This document shows positions 24,076 through 36,200 of a stretch of 64,000 nucleotides of DNA, one piece after another. The notes beneath the pieces were generated by a model. That model was not told the origin of the DNA, searched no databases, and saw only the letters and a program-made list of their open reading frames with translations. Location: contig NC_080559.1 of assembly GCF_030253575.1 (NCBI RefSeq), forward strand, positions 30,406,501 to 30,470,500, read 5' to 3'. A program made the position numbers and the translations under genes. Each line of letters opens with the position of its first letter. Position 1 is the stretch's first letter. This stretch comes from Rhododendron vialii (lineage: Eukaryota; Streptophyta; Magnoliopsida; Ericales; Ericaceae).

Positions 24076-24452
24076 CAGAAATGCTACACACACAGCAAAA
24101 GTGTACAGATTTTGTGCACAGATTTTTTGTGGGGCCTACTACGGATTCCACATAAATAATTCGAGCCGTTCATTAAATGTAAAACATTTTTTCAAGGGTC
24201 CCTGCAAAAAATCAGCTCAATCCAACATCTATAAGTGTTTGATTTAATCATTTAACTTTTCATTATCCTGAGATTCGAATGAAAAGTTAAATGATTGAAT
24301 CAGAATCTATAAGTATCGGATTGAGCTGATTTTTTGCGGAGGCTATTGAAAAAATGTTTTACATTTAATGAACGGCTTGGATTATTTGTGTGTGATCCGT
24401 AGTGGGCCCCACAAAAAATCTGTGCACATTTGCCGTGTGTGTAGCATTACTG
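24076..24452. mobile_element. Foldback MITE with 9-bp target duplication (Mutator-like)
   Basis: A 377-bp element with ends CAGAAATGCTACACAC and GTGTGTAGCATTACTG. The arms pair almost end to end (GGGGCCTACTACGGAT against ATCCGTAGTGGGCCCC; CATTTAATGAACGG). The flanking 9-mers TTTCAATAT (24067-24075) and TTTCAATAC (24453-24461) differ at one base. It ends about 80 bp before the pTAC7 start codon, inside the likely promoter or leader. Confidence 0.8.
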
Positions 24453-24534
24453 TTTCAATACAGATTGGGCGTGGGGAGAAATATGGGCGTGTATAAGCGC
24501 ACAGGGAGAGGATAAGCCCAGGACTGAGCGCGAA

Positions 24535-27500
24535 ATGAACACGACCATGGCTGCTGCTGTATCATCCTCCACGTCCTTCACGAGCACGTCGCCGTTTCAT
24601 CTTCCCGTAACTTTCTCTCCCCTTCCGAACTCTGTTTGGTTGCTGAGAAAATCACGGTTCAAAGTTTCAAACTGTATAGTTAAACTTATTTTGAAGCAAT
24701 TGATTTTTGGTATTTTGGTGCAGAGGGTAGAGGGGAAAGCTGCGAAGCTACCGCGCTTGAGCTTCTCTGTCAGGTCACAGGTAACAAATCTTCAACTCTT
24801 ATCTGACTTTTTTCCTTTATTTTCTTTTTCTTCGATTGTTATTTTGTTGAATGTCTGATTTGTTCATTCAATCAGGCTGTGTCGAACTCGCAAAATGGTG
24901 GAGGTAGCCGCCGCCGAGTGTGGAGGCGGAGAGAATTGGTAAAAAAGCAAAAGCCCTAATTTTGCTTGGTCTTTACTGTGTTGTTTCTGAATTGTGACAT
25001 GTTGTATCTCACCAAACTGTTCTCATTGTTTTACATCACCGATCAGTTGGTTGGATGTATACAATTAGTATCGGAGTATTTGGAAGAGATAATGTGAAGA
25101 AAGAATCTAGGTGAATTATTCATGTTATATAGCAGTCCTCTCATAAATGTAGTTTAATTGGGCGGCGATTCTGAACACAGGTGTGTCCGGAATGAAAGGT
25201 TCTTATCTGATATTTGGAAAATTATTGGCTATACACGTTGTGTTGTTGTTTTAAGATTAATAACTCCTCGTTATCAGGCTCAGTTCGTTTCTTAGCTCAG
25301 GGTAAATGGTAAGAAGCTTAAACTCGGTGTTCAGAGGAGAGCATGTAGAAGAGAAAGGATTCCATATCTTTTAACATTTTGAGCCCAGAAACCTAACTTG
25401 GTTACTAGAATGTTTCAACGTGCATAAATTGAACGTACTTGTGCTGATTCTTCATGACAAAGTATTTGCAAATAGAAAGATGTGACTAGGCTAGTGGATT
25501 TTTACTGCTTTTACCGGTTCCCATTTTTTGTCGAGAAGAAAAAGAATAAACTAAGTCATCCCTTCACAAACAAATCGCAATTCCTTTATTTGCTTTGGGG
25601 TGGAAAATTTTTTCTTTTGGTGCGTGGAAAATCCCAAATTTTTAGGACTAAGGATTGATGAATTGAGTTGAGAGAGTTATACATAGCTGTTGGGATATAG
25701 GGATCTGAGAAATGATGGTTGATTTATTTACTTTAGTCTCTAAACTTGAGGAGACTTGCCTGGGTTTTTGTGACACACTCAAGAGAGTAGATGTTAAAAT
25801 TTGTCTCTAGGAAACCCTTCCATCCAACATGGTTCCTTGATATGCATGCATATATTTGTGAATATATATTCTGTATCTTCTTGTAATATGCTATTTTAGG
25901 ACATGTATCGTAATCATATCATAGCATAATCATAGGGTAATCATATCGTAATCAAATCTTGTAATCTTCCTTTCTTAGGCATAGCTTTACTCTATTTAAA
26001 GATGTACTCACCTCATTGTAATTCATTCAGAAATAATATCAGTATTTTCCGTCTCTGTTTCTCTGTTTTCTATCATGGTATCAAAGCCGATTCCGAAACC
26101 CTAACCTGTTTTCCAATCAGTCTTCTATCCTCAAATCTCTTTCCCTCTGTCAGCTACTATCGTTCCCTATCTCTCTGTTTTTCAGCAACTCAAATCACAA
26201 GAAATACCCACAGCAGCCGACACCCATCCCTCTCCAACCGCCGGTGACCTACCCACACTCCGACAACCTCCAGCAGCACTTGCAGGCACTGTAGTAACTC
26301 CGGCAACCTCTGTTACAACTCCGACGAACCAGTCTAAGGCAGATTGGTACTCTGGTATTCTGTTTTCTTTTTTGACTACGTTTCTCTGTTAGCATCATGT
26401 CTGGCGATAAAAATCAGGCTATTAGTGTTCGTTTGACCGGTAACAACTACTCCTATTGGGCTCATGTGATGAAAAATTTTGTTGTTGGTAAAGAAATGTG
26501 GGGATACGTAGACGGTTCTACGCTACCTCCTTCTGATCCAAAAGACCCAGGGTATGCCACTGCCTTGGGAAAATGGAACACAGGGAATGCACAGATTTTG
26601 ACTTGGTTTCACAACTCCGTAGAACCAAGTATTGGCATGAATTTTTCGAAATATAACACAGCAAAGAAAGTTTGGGATTATCTACAAGCTCTGTATCTTG
26701 AATCAAATTTTGCTAAACGATATGAGCTTGAAATGTCCATCCGAAATACCACCCAAAACAATAAATCGATTCAAGAATTTTATAACGAAATGACTACTTA
26801 TTGGGATCAGTTAGCTCTCATGGAACCTTCAGATTTGCAGCTACTTGATAGTTATGTCAGATTTCGTGAGGAACTACGACTTGTTCAGTTTCTCATGGCC
26901 CTTCGGCCTCAGTTTGAGCCTCTTCATGGGGCTATCTTGCATCGGTCTCCATTGCCCTCAGTAGATGGTGCTGTTCATGAGCTTATCGCTGAGGAAACGC
27001 GGTTCAAAGTGGCTAATCTTGCACCTCCCTCATAGTCTGTCTTTGCTGCTCCATTTGCTCCATCTGGCCAATATCCGACACATCACTCGCCCACTCCAGC
27101 ATCTCATCCTGTCCAATTTGCGGCCAAGCCAAGGCCTCAAATTCCTGAAGATGAGTGTAACTATTGCCATCAGAAGGGTCGTTGGAAGCATCAATGCCCT
27201 AACCGTCCCAAGCCAAAGGGACGAAATGTTACTCAGTCAACTGGTCCTCATGCTCCGCATCAGTCTCGGGGACCACAACAGCATTCTCGCCCTCCTGCAG
27301 CCTTGGCAGCACCGGCCTCCAGTAGTGCACCTCCAGAGTTTGATTATGAGCAATTTCAACAGTTTCAGGCTTACATGGAAGCCATTCGAGGGGGTTCCCC
27401 CCAAGCTTCTGCCATGACTACCACTCACTCAGGTTTGCGTGGTGCTCCTACCTCAGGTATCCAACCCACCACTTGGATCTTTGATTCTGGCTCTTCTCAT

Positions 27501-30500
27501 CATATGACTCCTGATATGTCTCTTCTTAGTAATTGTGTGCCACCTGCTTTTCCTATTAGTATTGCCACAGCCAATGGTTCTCCCATGCATGTTGCTTCTA
27601 TTGGCTCCATTCTATCTTCTACTGCACCTTCACTATCTATTCCTAATGTCTTTTATGTTCCTCAGTTGTCTTTGAGCCTACTTTCAATCAGCCAATTATC
27701 CGACTCTGGTTTTGATGTTGTTTTCTCTTCCTCTGGTTGTGTTGTGCAGGATCGGGATTCTAAGAAGCAGATTGGGGCAGGCCGTAGAGTTGGTGATCTC
27801 TATCTTTTGGAGCACTTGCATCTCCCAATAAAACCTTCTTCCACTGCTGCGTCATCTTTTTGTTTAGATCATAAGTCATCTCCATTTTATCTTTGGCATT
27901 CTAGATTAGGACATCTGTCTAGTGAACGTCTAAAACTTTTAGTTAAGTCAGGTCATTTGGGTCATATTTCAGTCAGTAATATTTCAGAATGCAGTGGTTG
28001 TAAGTTTAAAAAAATGTCAGCTTTACCTTTTAATAAAAGTACCTCTATTTCTACTTCGCCTTTTCAGCTTGTTCACACTGATTTATGGGGCCCTTCTCCG
28101 GTTGCTACTAAAGGTGGTTTTGTCTATTATGTCTCTTTTGTGGATGATTTTAGTCGGTATACTTGGGTTTACTTAATGACACACAAATCTGAGTTCTTTA
28201 CGATTTATAAGAATTTCCATGCCATGGTTCAAAATCAGTTTTCTACATCGGTTAAAATTCTTCGGTCTGACTTGGGTGGGGAATATTCACTTTCAGAGTT
28301 TCATAAATTCCTAGATTCGCTTGGGACTATCCACCAATCGTCTTGCACTGACACTCCTACCCAAAATGGTAGAGCTGAAAGAAAACATCGTCACCTTCTT
28401 AATACTGCTCGGTCTCTACTCCTATCTTCCTCCGTCCGTCCTGTTACTGGGGAGAAGCTGTTCTCACTGCAGCCTATCTCCTGAATCGGATGCCCACCCC
28501 TCTTCTTTCTGGTAGCTCTCCTTATAAGCGGCTTTATGGTCAGGTTCCTAATTACTCTCTTCTACGAGTGTTTGGTTCTACCTGTTTTGTTCTCCTCCCC
28601 AAGAAAGACCGCACTAAGCTCAGCACCCGCTGTGTCTTAGGTGTTTTTTTAGGGTATGGCATTAATCAAAAAGGGTATCGGTGTTATGATCCTGTGACCA
28701 AAAAGCTTTATGTTTCAAGGCACGTTGTCTTCTTAGAGCGTCTTCCCTATTTTACTCTTCCACCTCGCACTGCTCCAGTAGCCAAAGAAGACTTGATCCA
28801 TATTGACCCATTTCCTATGGATCTGGATGTGCCTCCCGAAGAGTACACCTCCACTCTTCAGGTATCTGATATTTCTACAGCCCCCTCAGCATCACCTCGT
28901 CGTGCTCCGATCACCCAGGTCTACACCCGTCGTCCAACTTCTACAGCTGCTCCCCAATCTGCCTCTGCGGATCCTGATCCGCCTGCCCGCCGGTATCCCG
29001 TCCGCGACAATCGTCAACCACCGGTAAAATATGGCTTTACTAATACTTGTTTCTCATCCTCTTATCAATCATTCCTTTCCCGCATTCACACTTATTTTGA
29101 GCCTAGGTCCTATAAAGAAGCTTGCAATGATCCCAATTGGATGGATGCCATGCAAGCTGAACTTACTGCTCTTGCTCACAATCAAACTTGGGAGTTGGTT
29201 TCACTTCCGGATGGTAAGAATCTAATAAGTTGCAAATGGGTCTACAAGGTTAAGACTCATTCTGATGGTTCTTTAGAACGGTATAAAGCCCGCTTAGTTG
29301 CTAAAGGGTTTTCTCAGGAGTATGAGATTGATTATGAGGAAACTTTTGCCCCCGTTGCCAAAATGACTACTGTTCGCACCTTGATCTCAGTGGCCGCAGT
29401 GCACCAGTGGCCTCTTTCTCAGTTGGATGTAAAGAATGCTTTTCTCAATGGCAATCTCTCTGAAGAGGTTTATATGCGGCCTCCTCCTGGCTTCTCTCAT
29501 CCTTCCGGTATGGTTTGTCGCTTGCGTCGTGCTCTCTATGGCTTGAAACAGTCCCCTCGCGCTTGGTATTCACGCTTCCAGGATGTTGTTCTTCAGATTG
29601 GCTTCACGCCGAGCATGCATGACTCTGCTCTATTTCTCCGTCGCATCTCTCATGGCCTGGTACTTCTCTTACTTTATGTTGATGACATGATCATCACTGG
29701 TTCTGATTCTACTGCTATTGCTGAAGTCAAAAGTCATCTCTTCCGTGAGTTCGAAATGAAAGACTTGGGCCCGCTACGTTATTTCCTTGGTATTGAAGTT
29801 GCTTCCTCTCCTCAAGGGTATCTTTTGGGACAGTCCAAGTATGTTACTGATATTCTTCACCGTGCTCGTCTCACGGATACGAAGACTGTTGATACTCCCC
29901 TTGAACTCCATGCCAAGTTCTCTGCCTCTGATGGTGTCCCCCTTGAGGATCCTACGGAATATCGCGAATTGGTGGGCTGCTTAGTTTATCTTACTGTTAC
30001 TCGGCCAGATATTTCTTATGCTGTTCACATTGTTAGTCAGTTTGTCTCTGCCCCCCGGACTACGCATTGGGCTGCCCTCTTACGTATTCTCCGTTATCTT
30101 CGTGGTACCCTTCATCAGTGCCTTCTGATTTCTTCTACATCAAGCTTAACCCTTCATGCTTATGCTGATGCTGACTGGGCAGGTGATGTCAATGACCGCA
30201 AATCTACCTCTGGCCTCTGTGTTTTTCTAGGCGACTCTCTTATCTCTTGGAAAAGCAAAAAGCAATCTGTTGTTGCTCGCTCCACCGCGGAAGCTGAATA
30301 TCGTGCCATGGCCCATGCTACCTCTGAAATCGTTTGGCTTCGTTGGCTTATTTCCGATATGGGGGTCTCTGTTACTACTCCTACGCCTCTTTACTGCGAC
30401 AATAAGAGTGCTATTCAGCTTGCCCACAACTCGGTCTTCCATGAGCGCACGAAGCACATTGAGATTGATTGTCATTTCATACGTCAGCATCTTCAGTCTG

Positions 30501-32023
30501 GCACCATTGCTTTACCCTTCGTCTCCTCCACATTGCAGCTGGCTGATTTCTTTACGAAGACCCATACCGCTGCTCGTTTCCGCTTTCTCCTTGACAAACT
30601 CTCGATGCTCTCTGCCCTCGCACCTTGAGTTTGAGGGGGGGTGTGAATATATATTCTGTATCTAGAATATATATTCTGTATCTTCTTGTAATATGCTATT
30701 TTAGGACATGTATCGTAATCATATCATAGCATAATCATAGGGTAATCATATCGTAATCAAATCTTGTAATCTTTCTTTCTTAGGCATAGCTTTACTCTAT
30801 TTAAAGATGTACTCACCTCATTGTAATTCATTCAGAAATAATATCAGTATTTTCCGTCTCTGTTTCTCTGTTTTCTATCAATATTTGTGTCTATAATGGC
30901 TGACAGAATTGCTCCGGAATCATTCATGTGTGATACAGCTGCTTTGATGGTTCATCATTAGAGTTGCTATTCCGCATTGCTCAATCTTTTGATCTCTAGT
31001 TGATGACACATGGCAAGGTTTGGAAGGCACTCACGGTATGCAGGGTGTCGAGACAGTTTCAAGAGAGATTATTTTTATTACACCATCTTATTCTCTTGCA
31101 CTCGTTTATGAAATTACGAAAGGATCCTTGCTTCTTAATTGACTTATCAGATACTGAAGGTAATTTTGTCATTTCACTTGAATAAAGACAAGAAAATGAG
31201 CGCAGGCGGGTAAAAAGGAGTGCAAAAATCACTTCCCTAGTTTAAACTAGTAAATTTGGGAGATGGTAAATGATTTCTGATTATTGACAAACCAAGGTTT
31301 GTATCGAAAGCACAGGTCTTCGGCTAACTTACAAGAAGGTCCGTGAGAGTAGTAGGTAGGCAAGTTCACCTTACTTTTGCAGAGAGGCTGACGTGGAGCT
31401 TTGCCAAGAATCTGAGAGTGGATAGTACTTGACATTACTCTTAATTGCATGCTATATTTCTGGGAAATGGCCCCCTTATTCTTCTTTCTTCTAGGAGTAC
31501 GCTGGAAGTAACTGTAGTGTATGTAGTGAATTCTTTTGTTTGTTTTTCAACTTGTTTGGAATGCCTTTGCTGATCTTGATCCGGGAGAAGCCTCCTCGAT
31601 TTTTTATGCTCATGGTTGTAAATTGGAGGTGCTCATCAGGAGAGTTGCGTGTTATTTTTTCAGAAAACAAGGGACCCCACTTTGAAATACAGAATGGAAC
31701 GAACTCCTTTTCTTGAGGAGCAGGTGAGGAAACTAAGGGAAGACGGAAAGGATGTGCACTTGGACCTGGAGAGGCTATTGCTGTCAGAGGAAAACAAGTT
31801 TGATTTTGTGAATGAGATCATAGCTGAGGGCAATAGGTGCATTGAGAACAATCCAGATGAGTACGTTGGAAAGAAGGCTGTCCTGCATGCGCTGAGTAAC
31901 CGTCTCAACGATGCCGGGATTTATCGTCCCGAGGCATACTATGAACCAGACCCTTACAGACCGCCTGGATTTATTCGGGATGACTTGAAAAGGATGGAAA
32001 AAATTTCCCAAGGACGCCGCTAA
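24535..32023 (+). CDS. PTAC7: pTAC7/PAP12-like plastid RNA polymerase-associated protein
   Basis: pTAC7 (PAP12) is a small subunit associated with the plastid-encoded RNA polymerase. The exons are 24535-24780 (Ser/Thr-rich chloroplast transit peptide), 24876-24938 (GGGSRRRVWRRREL) and 31664-32023 (YRMERTPFLEEQVRKLREDG, LSNRLNDAGIYRPEAYYEPD, DDLKRMEK, stop). All joins are phase 0, giving 222 residues. Two details are open. An ATG at 24547 has a better context (CCATGG). The stretch 24664-24723, with GT...AG edges, a T-rich 3' half and a length of 60, may be a tiny frame-neutral intron, which would remove the odd hydrophobic run CIVKLILKQLIFGILVQ. The last intron is 6.7 kb and contains a same-strand Copia element. 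Family assignment is from memory of the conserved RRVWRRR, FLEEQVRK and RPEAY blocks. Confidence 0.75.
25857..26075 (+). repeat. 5' LTR of the Copia element
   Basis: TG...CA ends. Its 3' part carries the likely element promoter (TCTATTTAAAGATG, TATA-like). It matches 30642-30880 except for one base and the 20-bp length difference. Confidence 0.9.
26076..26090 (+). other. Primer-binding site of the Copia element
   Basis: TGGTATCAAAGCCGA directly follows the LTR. It is complementary to the 3' end of the initiator methionine tRNA, the usual copia primer (family form TGGTATCAGAGC). Confidence 0.8.
30642..30880 (+). repeat. 3' LTR of the Copia element
   Basis: It is preceded by the purine tract TTGAGGGGGGG. 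It contains a 20-bp direct duplication of the ATATATATTCTGTATCT segment that the left LTR lacks. Confidence 0.9.
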
Positions 32024-32557
32024 TGCCACAAGAGTTGCTGTAATTTCATAATTTTACCCTTTAAGGGCTTGTTTGTTTCGAGGGACAGGATTAGATGGGA
32101 TTGTGGCCAAAGGACTATTACTTCATGGACTAATAGTACAAGTTCTATTTTGCATAAGTCTCATGTTTGTTGTTCTATCTGGTCTATCCCATGTTTGTTT
32201 TGAAAGCATATTTAAAAGGATTAGTAGTTCAAATGACTGTATTGTCCTTAATGTAATTCATACTCCAACTCATGTTTAGCTCTTGGCCTTTTGTCTAATC
32301 TTTTCATTGTATTTATTTTTTGATACCAATGTTTGGGAAAAAAGTTATTTTGGGTACGCAAGTTATGTTTTATCTAAAGGGTTTGCACAGAATTTTTTTT
32401 AATCGAAAAAAAGTTATTTTGGGTACAAATGATCATCTTGTTCTTCAAAAAAGTTATTTTATCAAAATTCGCATGGAAGTTTTTTCATAAAGGTTACGTT
32501 AGAGTTTTTTTTCTCTACGAAATATGAACGATATAATATGGAGTAATTTTTCTTACA
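32024..32557. other. 3' flank of pTAC7, nothing further recognised
   Basis: It holds the likely 3' UTR and polyadenylation region of pTAC7 and then T-rich DNA with the word AAAAAGTTATTTTGGGTAC repeated (about 32338 and 32408). Confidence 0.5.
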
Positions 32558-32954
32558 AGGGAAATCGTACCGACGGCCGCGCTGAGCCGTCTCCGGCCAC
32601 CGGACGGCCGATCCGAGTCGTCCTAAAGTTCTATAAAAAAATACCGAGAGGGCCGGCGCGGGAATCAACGGCATCCAAGGTGTGTAGGGTGCTTGATCCG
32701 AGCACCATTTTTCGTGTGAAATCATATACACGAAAAAGGGGTGCTCAGATCAAGCATCCTACACACCTCGGATGCCGTTGATTCCCGCGCTGTACACTAA
32801 AAAGAGGTGCTCGGATCAAGCACCCTATACACCTCGGATGCTGTTGATTCCCGCGTTCGCCCCCTTGGTTTTTTTTTTAAGAATTTTTGGACGACTCGGA
32901 TCAGTCGTCCGGTGGCCGGAGACCGCCCAGCGCGGCCGTCGGTACGATTTCCCT
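32558..32954. mobile_element. GC-rich long-TIR foldback element
   Basis: The ends AGGGAAATCGTACCGACGGC and GCCGTCGGTACGATTTCCCT are exact inverse copies. Pairing continues with gaps for about 75 bases (CGGCCACCGGACG.., CGACTCGGATC). Inside, the segment GTGCTYRGATCAAGCAYCCTA..CACCTCGGATGC.GTTGATTCCCGCG occurs three times, once inverted and twice direct. The GC content is far above its surroundings. I see no coding capacity and no clear target duplication. It lies about 315 bp upstream of the TAP38 start codon. Confidence 0.7.
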
Positions 32955-33202
32955 CCCCGGCACCCATTGGTACCTATATAAATTCTGAAAAAATTGTACC
33001 TTCTTCTTATTTTTTGGAACAAGCCGTATTATTAAAAAAAAAATAAGTTCTTATTCACGGTCTGGAGCGGGCCCGAAGTACCAATAGGGAGATGAGATGT
33101 GGGAATCTAATCCGTTAAAAGTAGTTAATGAAGGGTGTGGCTTAAGTTCACTCTCTTCTCTCTCCTATCCACCACAAAGAAAACACATTCCAAATCCAAA
33201 CC

Positions 33203-33205
<3 letters not shown>

Positions 33206-33234
<29 letters not shown>
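33206..33234 (+). repeat. (CT)n tract in TAP38 5' leader
   Basis: About fourteen CT units on the sense strand, 35 bp before the ATG. Such tracts are common in plant leaders and can bind GAGA-type (BPC) factors; that role is inferred. Confidence 0.85.
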
Positions 33235-33236
<2 letters not shown>

Positions 33237-33268
33237 CCACTTCTTCCCCTGAGGACTCAGCAGTATCA

Positions 33269-36200
33269 ATGGCGTTATCGAGCCCCCCATTACAAAGATC
33301 ATTCCTCTTGAACAGGATCATCGACGTCTCCAGCTCCGCCCACAGGTCCTCCAAGAAGAACGCCGCTCCGGTCAAGGGAAGGGGAGGCAGCAGGTGCTGC
33401 TCCGCGATTGCAATCGACGCGCCGTCGACTGCTTCTGCCGGCGCAGCGGGCGTTCGATGGGGCTCGGTCAAGTTGCAGGGCGCCCGCGAGGAGATGGAAG
33501 ACGACGCCGTCGTTGTTCGGTCCGATGACCTCGACGGTTTCTCTTACGCCGCGGTTTTTGATGGGCACGCGGGGTTCTCTTCCGTCAAGTTTCTAAGGTT
33601 TTTGAAGATTGGTTTGAGTTAGGGTTTGTGATTGTATTTGTTGCTAGTGCTTTCTGCTGCTAGCTTATGTGAATTTCTGCCTGTAGCCTCAAGGGGTGAT
33701 AAACAAGCCGAGCAGTTAGTTGTTCAAAGCTTGGTTTGAAAACTAAATGAGCTTCAAAACGTGTTCAAGCTTAGCTTGCTCATGAGACAAGTCAATCTTG
33801 AACGAGCAATCAAGCCGATCTCGAGTACTTGAATTTTTTTACATCATAAGCCAAAAGAGTAGTAGTTCAGAGCTTGGTTTGAAAGCTTAACGAGCTTAAA
33901 AAAAATCCAAGTGTTTGTCGATTTTAAACGAGCTTTTAACGAACGAGCACAAGCTCAAACTTTAGTAGCTTGGTTCGTTTATTATTCTTCCATAAGTGAT
34001 TATTGGATGTTGCTTGAGTCCTTGGTGTGTGGTTTTTTAATCTTTGGATTTGGTATTTCAAGTTGAAACTGCCTGCAGAATGTTGGATAATTTCGCTCCA
34101 CTTTTTGTATCACATTGTTGTCTGTCAATCTGTCAATCTTATTTTTTCGTAATGAATATGAATCCATCACCCTTGTTCATCATTCATGTTTGCTTTACCC
34201 TTTGTTCTATGTTGTGTGATCCACCTCCTCTTTTGCTTGCAAAATCACCTTACATTGCGGGACAATTAACTGGAATAATGATTTGTTTTATTCTCATGCG
34301 AATGATCACAGGGAGGAGCTTTACAAAGAGTGTGTCACAACTTTACAAAGTGGGTTGCTGTTAAGTGGAAAGGACTTAAACAACACTAGTAAGGCATTAC
34401 AAGAGGCTTTTGAAAAAGCCGATGCAAAATTGTTACGTTGGTAAGCGAGTATTTACTTTTCATTTTATTAAGTGCAAATTCACCTTGCCTTGGAAAATTA
34501 TCAGCAAACAATTTGTCCCGATATGATTGTATGTTATATATTATTGCGTTGAAGGTTTAGCTGCTGTTTCATTTTGTAAAGGCTTGACGAGAGTAGAGAG
34601 GAGGTCGAATCTGGCTCAACAGCTACTGTTTTGTTCATCGGCAATGAGAGAATATTCGTTGCACATGTTGGTGACTCATGTGTGGTATTTTTCGATTCTT
34701 TTCTACACTAACTGCCCACAAGGGTTCTCTTTTTTCTAAGAGAACCTAATATTGATTCAACTCCTTGTTGATGCAGGTTCTATCACGTTCTGGAAAAGCA
34801 GAGGTCTTAACAAATCCTCATCGACCCTATGGAAGAAATAGGGTTTCTCTCCAGGAAATCAAGCGGATTACAGAAGCAGGTGGATGGGTGTGTTTTTTCT
34901 GTTCTCAATTCTAGTTTCTTTCCCTATTTGGATATGCTATCTGTTTTGAAAGTAAATAGGTAGGTCTAGTGATCCACATGAAATGCTACATAGTAATTGG
35001 TATCTGTTATGGTTACCTATCACATGTTCAAAGTACTATTTAGTATTAAAACGAAAGGGTTCTTCTTCCAGGTCTGTTAAAATTCAAAAACTGTTGAATT
35101 GGTACCATGAAATATCTTCTGCAATCTGCGTAACACTTTGTAACAATCAATTAGATGAAACTAGAATTGGATCAGCTTGGTTCTGAGTTTTGAAACTTGT
35201 TTCATGTTTCTTGAAGAGATTCTTGTTGGCATTTTTTTATACCAAATCGCGTGATTAACTGCCACCTTTACAAGCCTTTTTTTCCCAATGTCCAATAGCA
35301 GTGCAGCTTCACATCTGGTTGTGTAAGTAATTGGATTCTGGTGGTCATTCTTTGGGTTTGTGCCAATCCAACTTTCATGTTTACTTGGCTAGTCTTTTAG
35401 GAGGATATCTTTGGCCATGTGTTAATCTGGTCGGTATGTTTGCTTAACTTATTTGCTTTTAACATTGCCATGGAGTAAAAGCTGAATTTATATTAATTTG
35501 TTGTATTTATCATAAAGTTTGCTGCATTCTTTTGTATCAGATGCTCTGTGCTGCTCCTGAGTTCAATTTTGTTGTCCACTTGGATGATGATTAATTTTCT
35601 TTACGCTGTCTATAGATTGTCGATGGGAGAATTTGTGGAGACATCTCAGTTTCCCGTGCTTTTGGTGACATGCGTTTTAAGACAAAGAAGAAAGAGTAGG
35701 TTCCCTTTTCTTTTCTCAAAAACAGATGAGGGTTTATTACCAACTACATCCCTAATGATCTCTGGTTGTTTTTCGCATGGAAAGGATGCTGGAGAAGGGG
35801 CTTGAAGAAGGAAGATGGTCGCCAAAGTTTATTTCTCGGTGGGTTGCCTCATACATTTTCTATATTTTTTTAGCTATCCTTTTTGCACTCTGGTAAAATA
35901 ATGTAACCCTAACAAATCAATCTATTGTAAGATTCTAATTAGACAGTGATTCTTATGGTTCTTTCTGTCCTACTGCATTGGTATGGTGTCAAACATGATA
36001 GTATTTAGATGGTTGATCTCATGGCATGTGGTCATTTATTAGATTGTCTATAGTCCTATAGGCCAAATATTGTATATCAGGTAATATAATACCTGGACGT
36101 TTTGTGTAGTCTTACTATCCGCTTTGCCTAGTTCAAGACTTGCATTTCTTACCATCTTCTTGGTTAATTCGAGAAATTCATTTCGTCCTGTTAATTGTTG

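Larger units (their letters stand above)
25857..30880 (+). mobile_element. Ty1/copia LTR retrotransposon in pTAC7 intron
   Basis: The LTRs are 25857-26075 (219 bp) and 30642-30880 (239 bp), with TGTGAATATA...TTCTATCA ends and the 5-bp duplication ATATT (25852-25856, 30881-30885). An initiator-methionine tRNA primer site follows the left LTR and a purine tract precedes the right. Domains in copia order are gag (about 26.4-27.3 kb, with zinc-knuckle-like C..C....H residues), aspartic protease (about 27.45 kb, FDSGSSHHM), GAG-pre-integrase and integrase (about 27.9-28.5 kb), reverse transcriptase (about 29.1-29.95 kb, LLYVDDMIITG) and RNase H (about 30.1-30.6 kb, YADADWAGD, KSIA-like end). It is a broken fossil with about two or three breaks in the coding part. 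The LTRs differ by about one substitution plus a 20-bp tandem copy in the right one, so it is young. Confidence 0.93.

Noticed and set aside
32050-32280. A MITE starting GGGCTTGTTTGTTTCGAGG after pTAC7
   Set aside because: The start resembles hAT-type ends, but I found no matching right end or target duplication.
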